64,000 nucleotides of DNA from Quercus robur (GCF_932294415.1 NC_065541.1:66742695-66806694), one strand, 5' to 3'; counted from the first letter of the stretch, positions 47,755 through 60,372 are shown. The notes: a model not told the origin generated them from the letters alone. Translations and numbers: made by a program.

Positions 47755-48475
47755 TTTGGTCAATTCAATCTATTTTGGTCCATTCGGTCCAATTCGGTTC
47801 TATTTGATCCTATTCGGTCCATTCGGCCTCTGTCTATTTTGGTCCTATTCGGTCCATTCTGTTCATTTCTCCTATTTGGTCCAATTTTGTGCATTGGGTT
47901 CTATTCGGTCCACTTTGGTCTAATTCGGTCCCATTTGGTCCTATTGGGTCTACTTTGTTCCACATTGGTCCTATTTCGCCCCACCTGGTCCTATTGGGTA
48001 TACTTCAGTCCACATTGGTCCTATTCGGTCCATTCTATCCACTTCAGCCTTATTCGGTCCACATTGGTCTCTTCGGTCCACTTTAGTCCTATTCAATTCA
48101 TTCAATCCACTTTGGTCTTATTCTGACCACTTTGGTCCTATTCGGTCCATTATGCCTACTTTGGTCTTATTCGGTCGACTTCAGTCCTATTCTGTCCACT
48201 TTGTTTCTATTCCGTCCACTTTGGTCCTATTCGGTCCACTTTGGTTCTTTTCGGTCTATTCGATCCAATTTGGACTTATTCGGTCCACATTGGTCCTATT
48301 CTGTTCACTTTGGTCCACTTTATTTCTATTCGGTCCATGCTGTCTACTTTGGTCTTATTCGGTCTACTTTGATCCTATTCAATCCACATTAGGTTCTATT
48401 CCGTCCATTCTATCCTATTCAGTCAACTTTGATCCTATTCGATCCATTTGGCCCACTTCGGTCCATTTTTGTGTA
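47755..48475. repeat. Minisatellite of GGTCC-TATTC / GGTCCACTTT motifs
   Basis: Over about 700 bp, short units such as TTTGGTCCTATTCGGTCCAC repeat with variable 10-25 bp spacing. The plus strand is C/T-rich and G-poor apart from GG. Open frames rich in Phe, Ser, Leu and His follow from the repeat and are not called as genes. Confidence 0.9.
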
Positions 48476-49149
48476 GTTACATACTACAAAAAGATAGGTT
48501 TGCACCAAAATATATATATCTAAAATTTTAAACATAACATTTATTTTTACTACGTTCATGTTGAGCCACATTAACGTATTTCAATCCAACTAAATTTAAG
48601 TCAATATTTTTCTAAACATGAAGTTATGAATATACAAATGTAATATTTAGGACAATTACTCAATTACTTTGATGTCATTACTTTTAAATAAATTACATGA
48701 GTTTGATTATATTTTCAAGCTAAATAAATAAACAAATATATATATATATATATATAAAATTTTATATAACTATCCATTGCAATGCACAAATAGTGACTAG
48801 TGTCTTTAAAAAAGACGTGCATTAAAACAAGCTTGTTCAAAGTATAAATTTAAATAAAATAAAATAATTTAAAAAAAAATCCAATTAAAGAATAGGAAAT
48901 AGATTTTAAAAAATGAACTGTATTTATATCCTTTGATTCCCATATGGAATGGAACAAAAATCAAGTAGACCAACTACATTAGTGATTTTACGTCAAAAAC
49001 AAAAACATCTAACAAAAAGGTAAGGAAAAAACACAGAGCTGGTCACGTTATGGACTTGCCCACTTTTCTTGTTATCACTGTTTTCCAAGAGACCAAATAA
49101 TTATCTTACAAAGAAAACAAAGGGATCACATTGTTGAGTGTTGACTAGT
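48476..49149. other. 3' flank of the uS15m gene, no other gene seen
   Basis: AT-rich with a (TA)n run near 48738-48755. It would hold the 3' UTR of the minus-strand uS15m gene below 49150. Confidence 0.5.
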
Positions 49150-49275
49150 CTAGTGCTTGTAATTAGGGTTGTCACGGAGACCAAGTTTAGAGAGAACCAA
49201 GCAGTAGGAATCCCAGTCAGTTCTTCGGAGATACTTCAATATCCTCTTCCTCCTCTGCACCATTGCTTGAAGACC
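49150..49275 (-). pseudogene. uS15m: uS15m last exon, 3' half, separated from the rest by the insertion
   Basis: On the minus strand it encodes the S15 C-terminal helices from GLQAMVQRRKRILKYL through LSKLGLRDNP to a TAG at 49150. It directly follows the second copy of the 9-bp target duplication (49276-49284, coding S-I-K). Confidence 0.9.
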
Positions 49276-49284
49276 CTTTATAGA

Positions 49285-50540
49285 GGATCCGGATCCTCTC
49301 CATTTCCCCTTGAAATGGAGAGGGTCCAGTTCACGGTGGAGATTTGTTTGAAAATTATCAAGGGCCAAAAACGTGCCACATCATTTAAAATGTAAACACC
49401 ACACTTAACCCCAGTTAAACATTTAAACTACTTTAACTCAAGTTAAACACTTAAACTAGAAGCACTCAACCGGACAAACCACTGAAAATGTTTCAGACTC
49501 TCTTTCAAACTCTCTCTCACCAAACCCATATGAAAATTTCAAACTCTCTTCTCCAAGGATTTTCTCTCTGCATCCCACGTTCCTCAGTGTCGCCGGTGCC
49601 ACCAGCCATCGTGCCAAGCCACCGTTGTTGCGTGGGCTATGTCTTACACCAACCTAGCATCAGCGGAAAGTGCCGCCCACTTGCAGGCATAGGCACTACC
49701 CAGCATCACCGGACTGCTCCGCTAGAACAGTCACTACCCAGTAAGTTTCTCTCTCTAATTTTTTTTATTGATAACCTCTGTTTGGTTGCTGAAAAAATGA
49801 AGGGAAAAAGAACTATGATACCGCTATTTTTGATTGATTTATTGGTGCTAAATATGGTTTTTTTTTTTTTTTTTTTTTTTTTTTGTTGTTGATAGAACGG
49901 TTTCTTTGCGTTTGTGTGTGTTTTAATTTTTTTTTTTTTTTTTAGCTTTTGGTTTTAAGCTTGGTGGGTTGTTTCAGATTTGGGGGATTTATGGATTGTT
50001 TTGATCTAAATTTGTTCTAAAAGCAATGGTATTTATGTTTTGATCTCTGTGTTTGTGAAAGAACCATGTACTCCTCGAGAGGGAGCAATGCGTTTGGGCA
50101 GCAATCGTATGCGGCTCAATCGGCTGCGTATGGCGCTAGTGTAAGTTTCTTTTCTGTTTATCAAAGCAAAAATTTTTATCTTTAGTTGTGTTTTGAACAA
50201 GAGTCTTGTAGGTGTAATGTGGGAAATATGCAGGGATAGGAATAATTGCATATATAATGGTGTGGCGGTATTGGTTATCGAGCTGAATTTGTTGTTTTTT
50301 AAGATCATTGTTTGAGTGGTTGTGTATTATTGGAACTAGTAATACCCATTTAATTGTAGGCCTTATAGACCCTCTATATTGTTCAGATTTGGGGGATTTA
50401 TGGATTGTTTTGATCTAAATTTGTTCTAAAAGCAATGGGATTTATGGGTTATATTTTTTATTCCATGCCCAAGTTTCTTGAGACTAGGATAAAAAACAGT
50501 TATAGATTGTTTTGATCTGAATTTGTTCTAAAAGCAATGG
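49285..50540 (+). repeat. Left terminal inverted repeat of the Mutator-like element
   Basis: It matches 53458-54688 in inverted orientation. It contains an open frame from ATG 49488 (MFQTLFQTLSHQTHMKIS..), a possible splice donor GTAAGTTTC near 49741, and a second ATG exon at 50066-50140 ending in a donor, which together look like captured host-gene sequence. It has T runs near 49859-49883 and 49927-49943. Confidence 0.9.
50066..50140 (+). pseudogene. Captured ATG exon within the left inverted repeat
   Basis: 25 codons from ATG (MYSSRGSNAFGQQSYAAQS..), rich in Ser, Gln and Ala, end exactly at a strong splice donor (AGT/GTAAGTTTC). The mirrored copy is at 53929-53855 on the minus strand with one Gly-to-Trp change. 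The donor gene was not identified. Confidence 0.5.
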
Positions 50541-51821
50541 GATTTATGAGTTATATTTTTGATACTACGCCCAAGTTTCTTGAGACTAGGATAAAAAACA
50601 CAAAAAGGAAAAGCATAAGCAAAGCTAATTTTTTTTTAGAATAAACGGCAGAAGCAAAGCTAGTTTAAGATAAAGGATGAGTGAAGAATTAATTATTGGA
50701 AAATACTCCATATGCAAATGCTTTGCATAAGTTAAGAAAAAAGACATGAAAATGACAACATAAAAGAAAGGCATGGTTCCAGGAGAAACACCAAGTGCAG
50801 AATTATCTGTGTGTGTTTTATGCTGTGGTTATTAGAATGCTTGGTTCCATTTTTTTGGTTTGTGGGTATTTTTTTTTATCACACTGTTATGTAAATGTAT
50901 GTGCTTTTCCATGGATTTTGATTTTATTTTTAATTGTTCACTCTATTATGAAAGGTTTAGGAAATGTATTGTGAGTGTCTCTTTGTTTTCCCTGTCATGC
51001 CACTGATTGCAGAATTGGGTGTGTGTAAATTGTCCTTTGTAGGAATGGAATGGGCAAGTTGTTTAACATGAGGCAAGTCGAAGTGATCAAGCTAAGATTG
51101 AAAGTTGTGGACTTTGGATGGAATGTATAGTCAAGAAGCAAGAGGTGGAATGTGTAGTCAAACAATAAGCACAACAATTGTAGAAATTTCATGTTATTAT
51201 AATCATGTAATTAAAGTGTATATTTCAATGGAATTCTTGTTATGTGACCAAAGTGTACATTTTAATAAAATTTGTTCATTTTTTATTATATTCCTTTCTT
51301 GTCTACTCTATTGGATCAAATTTCATTCGACATCAAAATTGATCAATTTGAAGCAATTGCTCTATTTTTTATGATACTTTGACCTTGTAGTCATGTATGT
51401 GGTACAAATTCCATTGGTTTATGGTTTCTATAAAACAACGCATAAATGGGAAAATTTGTCATGCACAAGTACATACATAGTTGCAATGCTTCAAGGGAAA
51501 ATAAGTTGTCACATTTATGAACAATGATTGACTAAAAACTACTCAAACATGTACATATAATAAACCAACATACATGAGTACCTTCATAAGCCAACTATGA
51601 AAACTATCCAAATGCTACTACAAATTATGCACACACTTGTCAAAGTTGTCCTACAAGCTAAGAATATATCAAATCTAAATCTTTACTAAAACTGAAAAAT
51701 TAGCCTTGCTAGCTTCAAAATTTGTTGTCTTCAATCGGTCATGGAATACTTCAAAACCTTTTCTTGATAACAAGTGTGTAAAATTTGGTACATGAAGCTT
51801 TGCATATATCTTGCACTTGAC
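50541..51821. other. Interior of the Mutator-like element, nothing recognised
   Basis: AT-rich; contains a partial extra copy of the TIR end sequence (ATTGTTTTGATCTGAATTTG near 50508). No transposase or host domain was found. Confidence 0.4.
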
Positions 51822-52580
51822 TTTTTTTTTTTTTTTTTTTTTTTTTTTGGCTAAACTTCAATGTCATTCATACGAAAAAGAAGATACTACAGCATAGGAG
51901 TCTACCACACAAGCAAAGAGGACAACCTCAGGTAGATTCTCCTTGTCAATCACAAAGGTAATGCAGAATTCAAAGCTAGCTTTGCAGCATTATGTGCTGC
52001 AAAATTACAAGACCTACGGACCCAAACAAAAGAGTAACTAAGAAAAACTGATGCAGAGTTTAGGATATTAACAATATCATTGCTGATGGCCCAGTTAGGC
52101 ACAAAAGGATTGTCAGACAGTAAATCCATACACATCTTGGAATCGCTCTCTATGATTACTTGTTTCCACCCTTCATTAGAGGCTAGATTGACTGCCTTGC
52201 ACTTGCTTCTGCTTGGATGGGGGTGCAGCTATGGTGAGGTTTAGCCCAAACTTTGATCACCTCGCCGAGGGAGTTCCTTGCTACTACTGCTAGTGCAGTT
52301 CCTGATGGTCCAGTTGCAGCATCCATATTTAGCTTGACGAACCTAGTCAAGGGTGGCTTCCAAACCTGGGATGAAGATGCGCAATGAGCTTTGTTGGCTG
52401 CCTGGATTACAGTACGGAACTCTATGATTCTGCTTTGAATCCGCAAGCAGGCTTCACGGATGTTAACTTTCTCGCCTTGGAAAACAGCTCTGTTTCTTAA
52501 ATTCCATATTCCATCTACCACGAAGGAGGGGGTGCAAGGGTGAGCTTGATTATGTCACCACTGCTCTGTACCCTTCTCTT
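51822..52580 (-). mobile_element. 5'-truncated L1-type LINE fragment (RNase H-like C-terminus)
   Basis: Minus-strand frames 52521-52183 and 52135-51950 encode an RNase H-like domain: FVKLNMDAATGPSG (Asp), IQAEA (Glu), IIESDSKMCMDLL (Asp), RRSCNFAAHNAAKLAL. The frames are joined by a 1-nt shift near 52180. A 27-T run at 51822-51848 is the poly(A) tail in reverse. Plant L1 LINEs carry such a domain at their C-terminus. No target duplication was found. Confidence 0.75.
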
Positions 52581-53457
52581 CAGACTTTTAATAGATGGCT
52601 GCTAGCTGCTTCAACTCATTTTCTATAAAAATAAAAATCAAATGCATTATGACAAAAATACATACCATCAAATGAAAGTTCTAAACATATAGCAAATACA
52701 TTATAACAAACTATAAGTGATTCACATACTCAACCATGATAAATAGCTATGATACATAAAGCATATGATATAATGTAGGAGTAAATTCAAGCATGCCAAG
52801 ATGCAAAACTGATGTGATAAAAAATTAAATGATAATTCTACAAAGCACTACTGATAACAAGTAATGTTAGGGACATAAATTTCAGCAAGGTACTTAAAAG
52901 TATTGTTAATGCACAAAGAAGTTCAAAGAAGCATGTTTTGCATTAAACCAATCATCAAGCATTATTGTTAACCAAGTTCTTAAATTTAGAATTAGTGCCA
53001 AGAACTACAGCAACCATTCTTGAGGTAAAATTGATAAAGGTATGGGAAGGGTGGAATTTTTTTATAGAAGAATTTGATAATGGAATGAACATATCACAAA
53101 GCAGTTCTATACCATAGAAGAGTTACACCTCAAAAGAGCATTTGACCCCATATTGACTTCTTCTTATTAGAACCTAAAGGTGTTGACATTGACAAGTTAA
53201 TTTGAAAGTAAAAGGTTTAATTCAGCTTATAAGCTAAAATGGTAAAAGTTAATGACCATATTTTTCATAATGATGAGGAGCAAGAGTTCGGAATTAGGCA
53301 AAGCAGAGAAAAAAAAAATCAAATACTAAAATAATTTTAGTAACAAATTCAGATTGAAACAACCCATAAATCTTACAAAGCTGAAACACCACTTGCTGAT
53401 TTCAATCTATAAACTCAAAACCAACCACTGAAAAAATATAGCACAAAAAAGGAAACC
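52581..53457. other. Interior of the Mutator-like element, nothing recognised
   Basis: AT-rich, no open frame with a recognisable domain. Confidence 0.4.
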
Positions 53458-54688
53458 ATTGCTTTTAGAACAAATTCAGATCAAAACAATCCATAACTGT
53501 TTTTTATCCTAGTCTCAAGAAACTTGGGCATGGAATAAAAAATATAACCCATAAATCCCATTGCTTTTAGAACAAATTTAGATCAAAACAATACATAAAT
53601 CCCCCAAATCTGAACAATATAGAGGGTCTATAAGGCCTACAATTAAATGGGTATTACTAGTTCCAATAATACACAACCACTCAAACAATGATCTCAAAAA
53701 ACAACAAATTCAGCTCGATAACCAATACGCCACACCATTATATATGCAATTATTCCTATCCCTGCATATCTCCCACATTACACCTACAAAACTCTTGTTC
53801 AAAACACTACTAAAGATAAAAAATTTTGCTTTGATAAACAGAAAAGAAACTTACACTAGCGCCATATGCAGCTGATTGAGCCGCATACGATTGCTGCCCA
53901 AACGCATTGCTCCATCTCGAGGAGTACATGGTTCTTTCACAAACACAGAGATCAAAACATAAATCCCATTGCTTTTAGAACAAATTTAGATCAAAACAAT
54001 CCATAAATCCCCCAAATCTGAAACACCCCACCAAGCTCAAAACCAAAAGCTAAAAAAAAAAAATTAAAACACACACAAACGCAAAGAAACCGTTCTATCA
54101 ACCAAAAAAAAAAAACCATATTTAGCACCAATAAATCAATCAAAAATAGCGGTATCATAGTTCTTTTTCCCTTCATTTTTTCAGCAACCAACACAGAGGT
54201 TATCAATAAAAAAATTAGAGAGAGAAACTTATTAGGCAGTGACTGTTCTAGCGGAGCAGTCCGGTGATGCTGGGTAGTGCCTATGCCTGCAAGTGGGCGG
54301 CACTTTCCGCTGATGCTAGGTTGGTGTAAGACATAGCCCACGCAACAACGGTGGCTTGGCACGATGGCTGGTGGCACCGGCGACACTGAGGAACGTGGGA
54401 TGCAGAGAGAAAATCCTCGGAGAAGAGAGTTTGAAATTTTCATATGGGTTTGGTGAGAGAGAGTTTGAAAGAGAGTCTGAAACATTTTCAGTGGTTTGTC
54501 CGGTTGAGTGCCTCTAGTTTAAGTGTTTAACCTAAGTTAAAGTAGTTTAAATGTTTAACTGGGGTTAAGTGTGGTGTTTACATTTTAAATGATGTGGCAC
54601 GTTTTTGGCCCTTGATAATTTTCAAACAAATCTCCACCGTGAACTGGACCCTCTCCATTTCAAGGGGAAATGGAGAGGATCCGGATCC
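53458..54688 (-). repeat. Right terminal inverted repeat of the Mutator-like element
   Basis: Inverted copy of 49285-50540. Because uS15m is on the minus strand, transcription from that gene would enter this repeat first: after codons DKHSIK it adds 36 codons (GSGSSPFPLEMERV..) before a TAA at 54580-54578. Confidence 0.9.
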
Positions 54689-54706
54689 CTTTATAGAATG
54701 CTTATC
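54689..54706 (-). pseudogene. uS15m: uS15m last exon, 5' half
   Basis: It follows acceptor TTGTAG (minus strand) and encodes DKHSIK, the start of the S15 DxHS signature, then is cut by the Mutator-like element. Confidence 0.85.
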
Positions 54707-56146
54707 CTACAACATTATAGTTATAATAATATACAAATAAATAAATCTAAGAAGGGAAAAAGAGAAAGTAACAGCACCTACAGTACTTAGACTATGCAAT
54801 CAATTAAAAAGGGAGACTACTTAGCACTCTTATTATTAATTTTTGGAACCCCACTCATCTGTAATATATTGGCTGTTGTACTGAAGGCAACAGCAACTAG
54901 TAACTAATTAAAAATGTCAAACACATATAACTTCTTGCTCCCTAATATCATTCAGCTAGCTGGATGCCAGTCGTATCCTGCCACATCAATTGCTGCTTTG
55001 ATGCAACATTGCATTTGCTTGAGTCAATTCATCAGATAAGTAAAGCAAAAAAATAACATTTAGTTGTCATGAGTTTCATTTGAATGATATTAACTTTCAC
55101 AAGAGTCCAATGTGCTCATGCATTACAGCACACTGCAAAAATGTGGCAAGATTCTAAACTGATGTTGCACAACTTGCACTTGCACCAGTGGTGGTCAGTT
55201 TGGTCTGTGTTCTTGGTTTCATGAACACCTGTAAGTGCAACTGATTAAATATTTCTTATCCACAATTTCAAGCTCTTGAAATTTATTACTCGTCTCCTCT
55301 CCTCTCACTTCATCTTCCTCCATTCCAAACATACACTAAAAGTATTAGCTAGAACAATATATACCATGTTAATCACCTCAATGCCCCTAATTTATTGTTA
55401 ACTAGGTGCAGGTAGATAACAAGATTTGTAAGAAATTGTTCAATCAAGGGATTGATATTACCCCCAAATAAAACTATCTAATGCAAGACTGAATTCAAGG
55501 AAGTGTTAAAACTAAACAATACAGGACTAAGTAGTAATATAATGAAAAGAATCTAAATAATAGACTCAAATAAATAGTACTTGGTTCAACTGTCACCTTC
55601 TTGTGTAAAACTGAAGATAGATGCTTGATCTTAGTTGTGAGTTGTGCCACTGCAAAGAAATCAGAGAAAGGAAATCCATAATCATATCCAAAAAAATGAT
55701 TGCAAGCTTAGTATGTATGGAAGAAGTTTCAAGGATCACTGAAATTTGCACTTCTTGCAAGCAAAAAGAACAAGAAGGGTATTTTCATTTCCATTAAAGT
55801 TGTTTGTTGCACCCACAGAAGGGCAAAAAGACATGATCAAAAAGATTATTGAGAGAGAGAGAACAACCTCATATTTCAGGGGTTCAAATGGCTCAACCTA
55901 ATTTTATATTCCATCTAGCCACAACAGGGATTTCTAATAAAATAGAAATTTTTCTGGTAAGTCCACAACAGAACTTTGAAAAAAATACATTTATGCCATC
56001 CTAGTCTAACCACATGCTCCTCATGGAAAAGTTCGAAGCTAATTTAGATAATAGCTACTTGGTATCTCTTGGCTAGCCAACTCAACTGCTACTCATTTCT
56101 TAAAAAAAAATATCTATTTTATATTGTGTTTCACCAAGATTTAATA

Positions 56147-56323
56147 AAAAAATGTCATGTCTAGTGTACAAAGCTCCCACTTTTGCAGGGTCTAAAAGAG
56201 GTCATGGTAGGCAGTTTTTCCTCCAATTTTGTTTGGAAAGGCTAATTCTCGGACTTGAACCCGCAACCTGTCTTTTTTGGTGGAAGGCACTTGTCATCGA
56301 AGCAAGGCCCAACCTCTTCATTG
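56147..56323 (-). mobile_element. Au-like tRNA-derived SINE in uS15m intron 3
   Basis: The reverse complement has a B box GGGTTCAAGTCC and ends GGGAGCTTTGTACACTAG plus a short T run, as in the plant Au SINE family. It is flanked by the direct repeat AGATTTAATA (56137-56146 and 56324-56333). Confidence 0.8.
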
Positions 56324-57263
56324 AGATTTAATACAATGGAAGAAATATACACTTCTGGAAATTTCAGGTTTAATAGAGATTTAACTGACTAGGAATTGGA
56401 GTCGACAAACTCCTTTGATATCTTGTATGCTTATAAGTTATATCCCTAGCTGAGAGGACCCTAGTTGAATCAGGTGGAGGTTGAATAGGCATGGAGAATT
56501 TGATGTTCGCTCCTATTATGAGACATTGAGAGGCCCATGTGTTGTAAGTTTCCCATGGAAGAGTGTGGTGTTCCAAGGCACCAAAAAGAGTCACGATGAC
56601 CTCACCCTCCACTTTGCTTTTACAAGGGCTAGAACCCATTGGCATTTATCCTTTTCTTAATGGTCTTCTCCTTTAACATGTTTGGGAACATATAAGGGCA
56701 GATGTAAAACAATGTTAAAAAAGGGTTATCATCTAGTATTACAAACAGGAAATGGAACCAAAATATAAGACCAAAAAACACATCATTCAAAAGAATTATA
56801 TTAAAGCAGGTAAATTTCAGCATACTTTTATTTTAAAAGATAAAGGTTATACACATGCACCACAAAACAGAAATCAGAAACATGCAATCTATCAAGATGG
56901 AAAAGTGTAACGGAACTAAAATGTAAACCCCTTTACCTTGAACGCGTCCAGATCCACAATCTGAATCTGACATTTTAAATTCATCTCTAACTTTTGCAAG
57001 CTCAATTTTCAGTTTTTCTGCAGAAGACATATTATCCGGATGGAAATACTGCATTAAACATATTTCAAAAGTATTAGAGCATCAAATCCCTTTAGATCTT
57101 AGAAAGGTAGAGTAACTTCTGTGAAATCTACATAAATGCAGGCTTTAGAAGGTTAAATTTTTTGACTGGTAAAAAAAATAACAAAGTCATTAAAAACAGT
57201 TTGTGCATTAAAAGATTCATACTGGGCTCCATTTAAGAACATGCACTTCCTTGAGGGGCGGAA

Positions 57264-57283
57264 GGGGGGGGGGGGGGGGGGGG
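57264..57283. repeat. G20 homopolymer run in uS15m intron 2
   Basis: Twenty uninterrupted G after GCGGAA. On the transcribed minus strand it is a C run. Confidence 0.9.
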
Positions 57284-58430
57284 AACCCCTCTATAAAGGA
57301 CCCTAAGTATGCATAATTGATAACAATACTGTAAGGCTATGTTACTTCGTGTAAATTCACAGTTAAGGAATCAATATATAATGAAATTGATTCCAGGTCT
57401 TTTGGAAAAAAATATTCATGGAGTGAAGGATAGGATGTACAAGGGAATCTAGCAAGGACATATTGCAGATGATACATGTCACTTAGTTTATTTCAGTCAT
57501 TAGGAGTACCAGAGTGTAATTTCTTAAATTAAAGAATGCAACAATAGTCACAAATATGTGAAGAATTTGCATTTAGCTCTTTTGCAAGATCATACCATCC
57601 GAAATATGAAGCAAAAGATAGACTTAATGAGAAACAATTCCAACATATGCAGGCTCCTCAAGCTTCATTCTTTTCCATCTTGAGGAAAAGTAAACCACAA
57701 AAGGCGCCCTTGTATTCGAAATTTCGAGTTACAACATTTACTATACTGCCACTGAACAATGTCTTCCAGTAAACAACATAAAGGTTTTACAAATTCTCTC
57801 TCCTTATTAACAAGATCTCAACAGATTTAACCACAAGTGAAATTACCGCTTAGAAGTATAATTACTTCTTAAAGAATTCCACGTTTAAACATCAATAAGA
57901 ATTTCGAGAGAAGAACTTATAGGAATGGACTTGAAAGTTCTCATTTTAGGTGGTCCTATCATCCACATTATCATCTAGTGCTCCAATTTTTTATGCATGT
58001 GAGATTTTCCACTTTTTTTAATGAAAAAAACTGATCTAGTTAATGAACATCTTATACAACTAAAAAAATATCAAGAATATAGAAAAGCTAAGAGAAGGAT
58101 ATTTGCCTTTTCAACTAGATGCTCCTTTGGAGGTTGAAGCATAAAGTCAGGAGTTCTGCCTAACTGACCCAAGATATCAAGTCTCTGGACTGAAAAAAGA
58201 AATCAGAATTAATAGATTTTAGGAAGATGCATATAGTATTGTATCCTATTGTAGGGAAAAATTAAAGCTGGCGAAATTTAATCAATCAAAAACAATTTTT
58301 AAGTGAGATTCAACAACTTGAGACACATTCAAACAAGTATTACATGAAAGTTAAGAAAATCAATGTGATAAAAATTTATTATTATATTAAAAAAGTAAAA
58401 AATAAAAAACTTAAGATTGGGCTTGAGCCT

Positions 58431-58552
58431 TTTCTTTTTCTTTTTCTTTTTGATAATTCAGTAGTTACAATGGGGGAAAGGAGATCTGAACCATGGACGT
58501 CTCCATCAAAAACACCAGGATGTGCCAATTGAACAACAAAGCTCTTGGCAGG
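58431..58552 (-). mobile_element. tRNA-derived SINE in uS15m intron 1
   Basis: The reverse complement begins CTGCCAAGAGCTTTG, has the A-box-like TTGTTCAATTGGCAC and B box TGGTTCAGATCTCC, and ends in an A-rich GAAAAAGAAAAAG tail. It is flanked by TTGAGCCT (58423-58430 and 58553-58560). Same family as 4286-4450. Confidence 0.8.
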
Positions 58553-58633
58553 TTGAGCCTATTTTTAGTTGTGAGAAACACAAAAATTTTCCTTTGAAAA
58601 ACAACAAACAAAAATTGAAACTGCAGAGTTAAT

Positions 58634-59720
58634 GAAAACTCAAAGAATCCAAGAAACACAAGAACCCTGCAATCGAAAATGCCATATGCTGCGAGGTCCA
58701 ATCAAATAAGGACTTCAGCAGTAAATATTTCAACTTTGCCTTACTTAATTCGTGCCCCTCAAAGCACCTAGCATTCCACTCTCTCCAAAGATACCACATG
58801 AGACACAAAGTGACTGACTATTGTATGCCCCATCACCTCTTCTTCCAAACCCTTTCTTTTAGAACTCAAACATCTCTCACACAGACTTAGGAATAACCCA
58901 AGAATCCCCAAACAAACCAAATATCATAGACCACATCTCCTAAGACATAGCACAATGTAAAAATAAATAATTTACATCTGTGCATGGTTTTTGCATAGGA
59001 AGCACCACTCTATAATAATTATACCCCGCTTCCTTAAGTGATATTGTCAAAACCCTCGCTAAAGCCACACACCATAAGGGAAGAAGAACCCCAAAAAAAA
59101 GCCATCCTCAGTGGAGCACTAACTTTCCATATCCATTTCCACGAGAAATCTGCAAGACTCCCCCTCAAAATACTGTAGTAACTCTTCACTTAGAAGCCTT
59201 TTGGCAAAGGGAACCACACCAACTTGTCAGCACTCCCAGACTGGACCTTTGTAACATAAAGATCCTCCAACAAGTGTGCCAAAAATTCTACTTCCCAAAC
59301 TTGCACTGTATAAATAAACACCAAGAACCAATAACACTGGTCATTTCAAATCTCTACATAATCTTCCACTGTGGCATCACTATCTCTTGCAATGAGAAAC
59401 AAATTGGGATCTCTCTCCTATTGAGTACTCTACCACTGCCACACATAATGCCAAAATTAAACTCTAGTGTTGTCTCCAACATAGCATCTAACGAACCACG
59501 CAAAGCTGTCCCAACCACTTCTAATATGCTTCCACAGTCCCACCCCATATGGCCTCCTCACCTTTCTCGTTCACCAAACTCACCAGTGGAACCATACTTC
59601 ATATTTATCACCCGTTACTATAATACCATGTCTTCAAATACATGTCACCACAACCATTTACCCAACAAGGCTTTATTAAATAGCAACTTTTTGATCCCAA
59701 ATCCCCATGGCAAAGAGGAA
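58634..59720 (-). mobile_element. L1-type LINE fragment in uS15m intron 1
   Basis: Reading the minus strand with several frameshifts and stops gives a plant L1 C-terminus: [45 protein letters not shown] (zinc-finger RT-associated region), then MWYLWREWNARCFEG and a final DWTS..LDSLSFH-stop at 58634. Same strand as the host gene, inactive. Confidence 0.75.
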
Positions 59721-60299
59721 TGAGAAAGGAAGAACTATAAATCTTAGATACTTCACTATTTGCAACCTAGGAAACAAAATTCTTCACTTGATCAAGCCAA
59801 ATTCCAAAGTGTAGCCTGAAAATGTTACAACTGCTTTGGAAAAAGAAAATCAATAAGTCTTGGGACCCAACATTTTTCACAACTAACATTGCCTATCATG
59901 ATTGGTGTATTATAAAAGTAGTGTCAATGGCGGGGACCCAAGTGAACGTGATGTTACTCCAATCAAATGTCATGTCAGCAGTATCCCAAATGTTACTCAA
60001 AGAAAATAATAACAGTACAGAATAGAATACTCAACATCCAAGTATCTTTCACAGCAACCAAAGCTCAATTTTTTAGCAACAAGGGCAAAGGATTCTAAAG
60101 TGGTGTCAGACAGCCGAAAATGGAACCTAATCTATCATTTATCATCTTTAAAATCATCGAATTTAATAACTCAAGGTGGACTGGCTTTTACATGATAACT
60201 GAACTGAGAACAATCAAATAAAATTTTATATTATACTAAAAAAATAGAGAACACTGTGATCACTGATCTGTGCCCATTTAATACAGCTTATTTTTCAGC

Positions 60300-60302
<3 letters not shown>

Positions 60303-60368
<66 letters not shown>
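60303..60368. repeat. (GA)n microsatellite, about 33 units, then A run and (CAA)n
   Basis: GA dinucleotides are followed by about 20 A and then CAACAACAAC to about 60407, within uS15m intron 1. Confidence 0.95.

Positions 60369-60372
<4 letters not shown>

Larger units (their letters stand above)
49285..54688. mobile_element. Mutator-like element (5404 bp) inside the uS15m last exon
   Basis: Flanked by a perfect 9-bp duplication CTTTATAGA (49276-49284 and 54689-54697). Both ends start GGATCCGGATCCTCTCC, and the inverted repeats extend about 1.25 kb. The interior (about 50541-53457) contains a LINE fragment and AT-rich sequence, with no transposase domain seen, so it is non-autonomous. The 9-bp duplication and long inverted repeats are characteristic of Mutator-like elements. 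The inverted repeats differ by scattered substitutions and small indels. Confidence 0.9.

Noticed and set aside
47839..48523. Phe/Ser/His/Leu-rich frames up to 123 codons
   Set aside because: They are translation of the GGTCC/TATTC minisatellite; overlapping frames give the same pattern.
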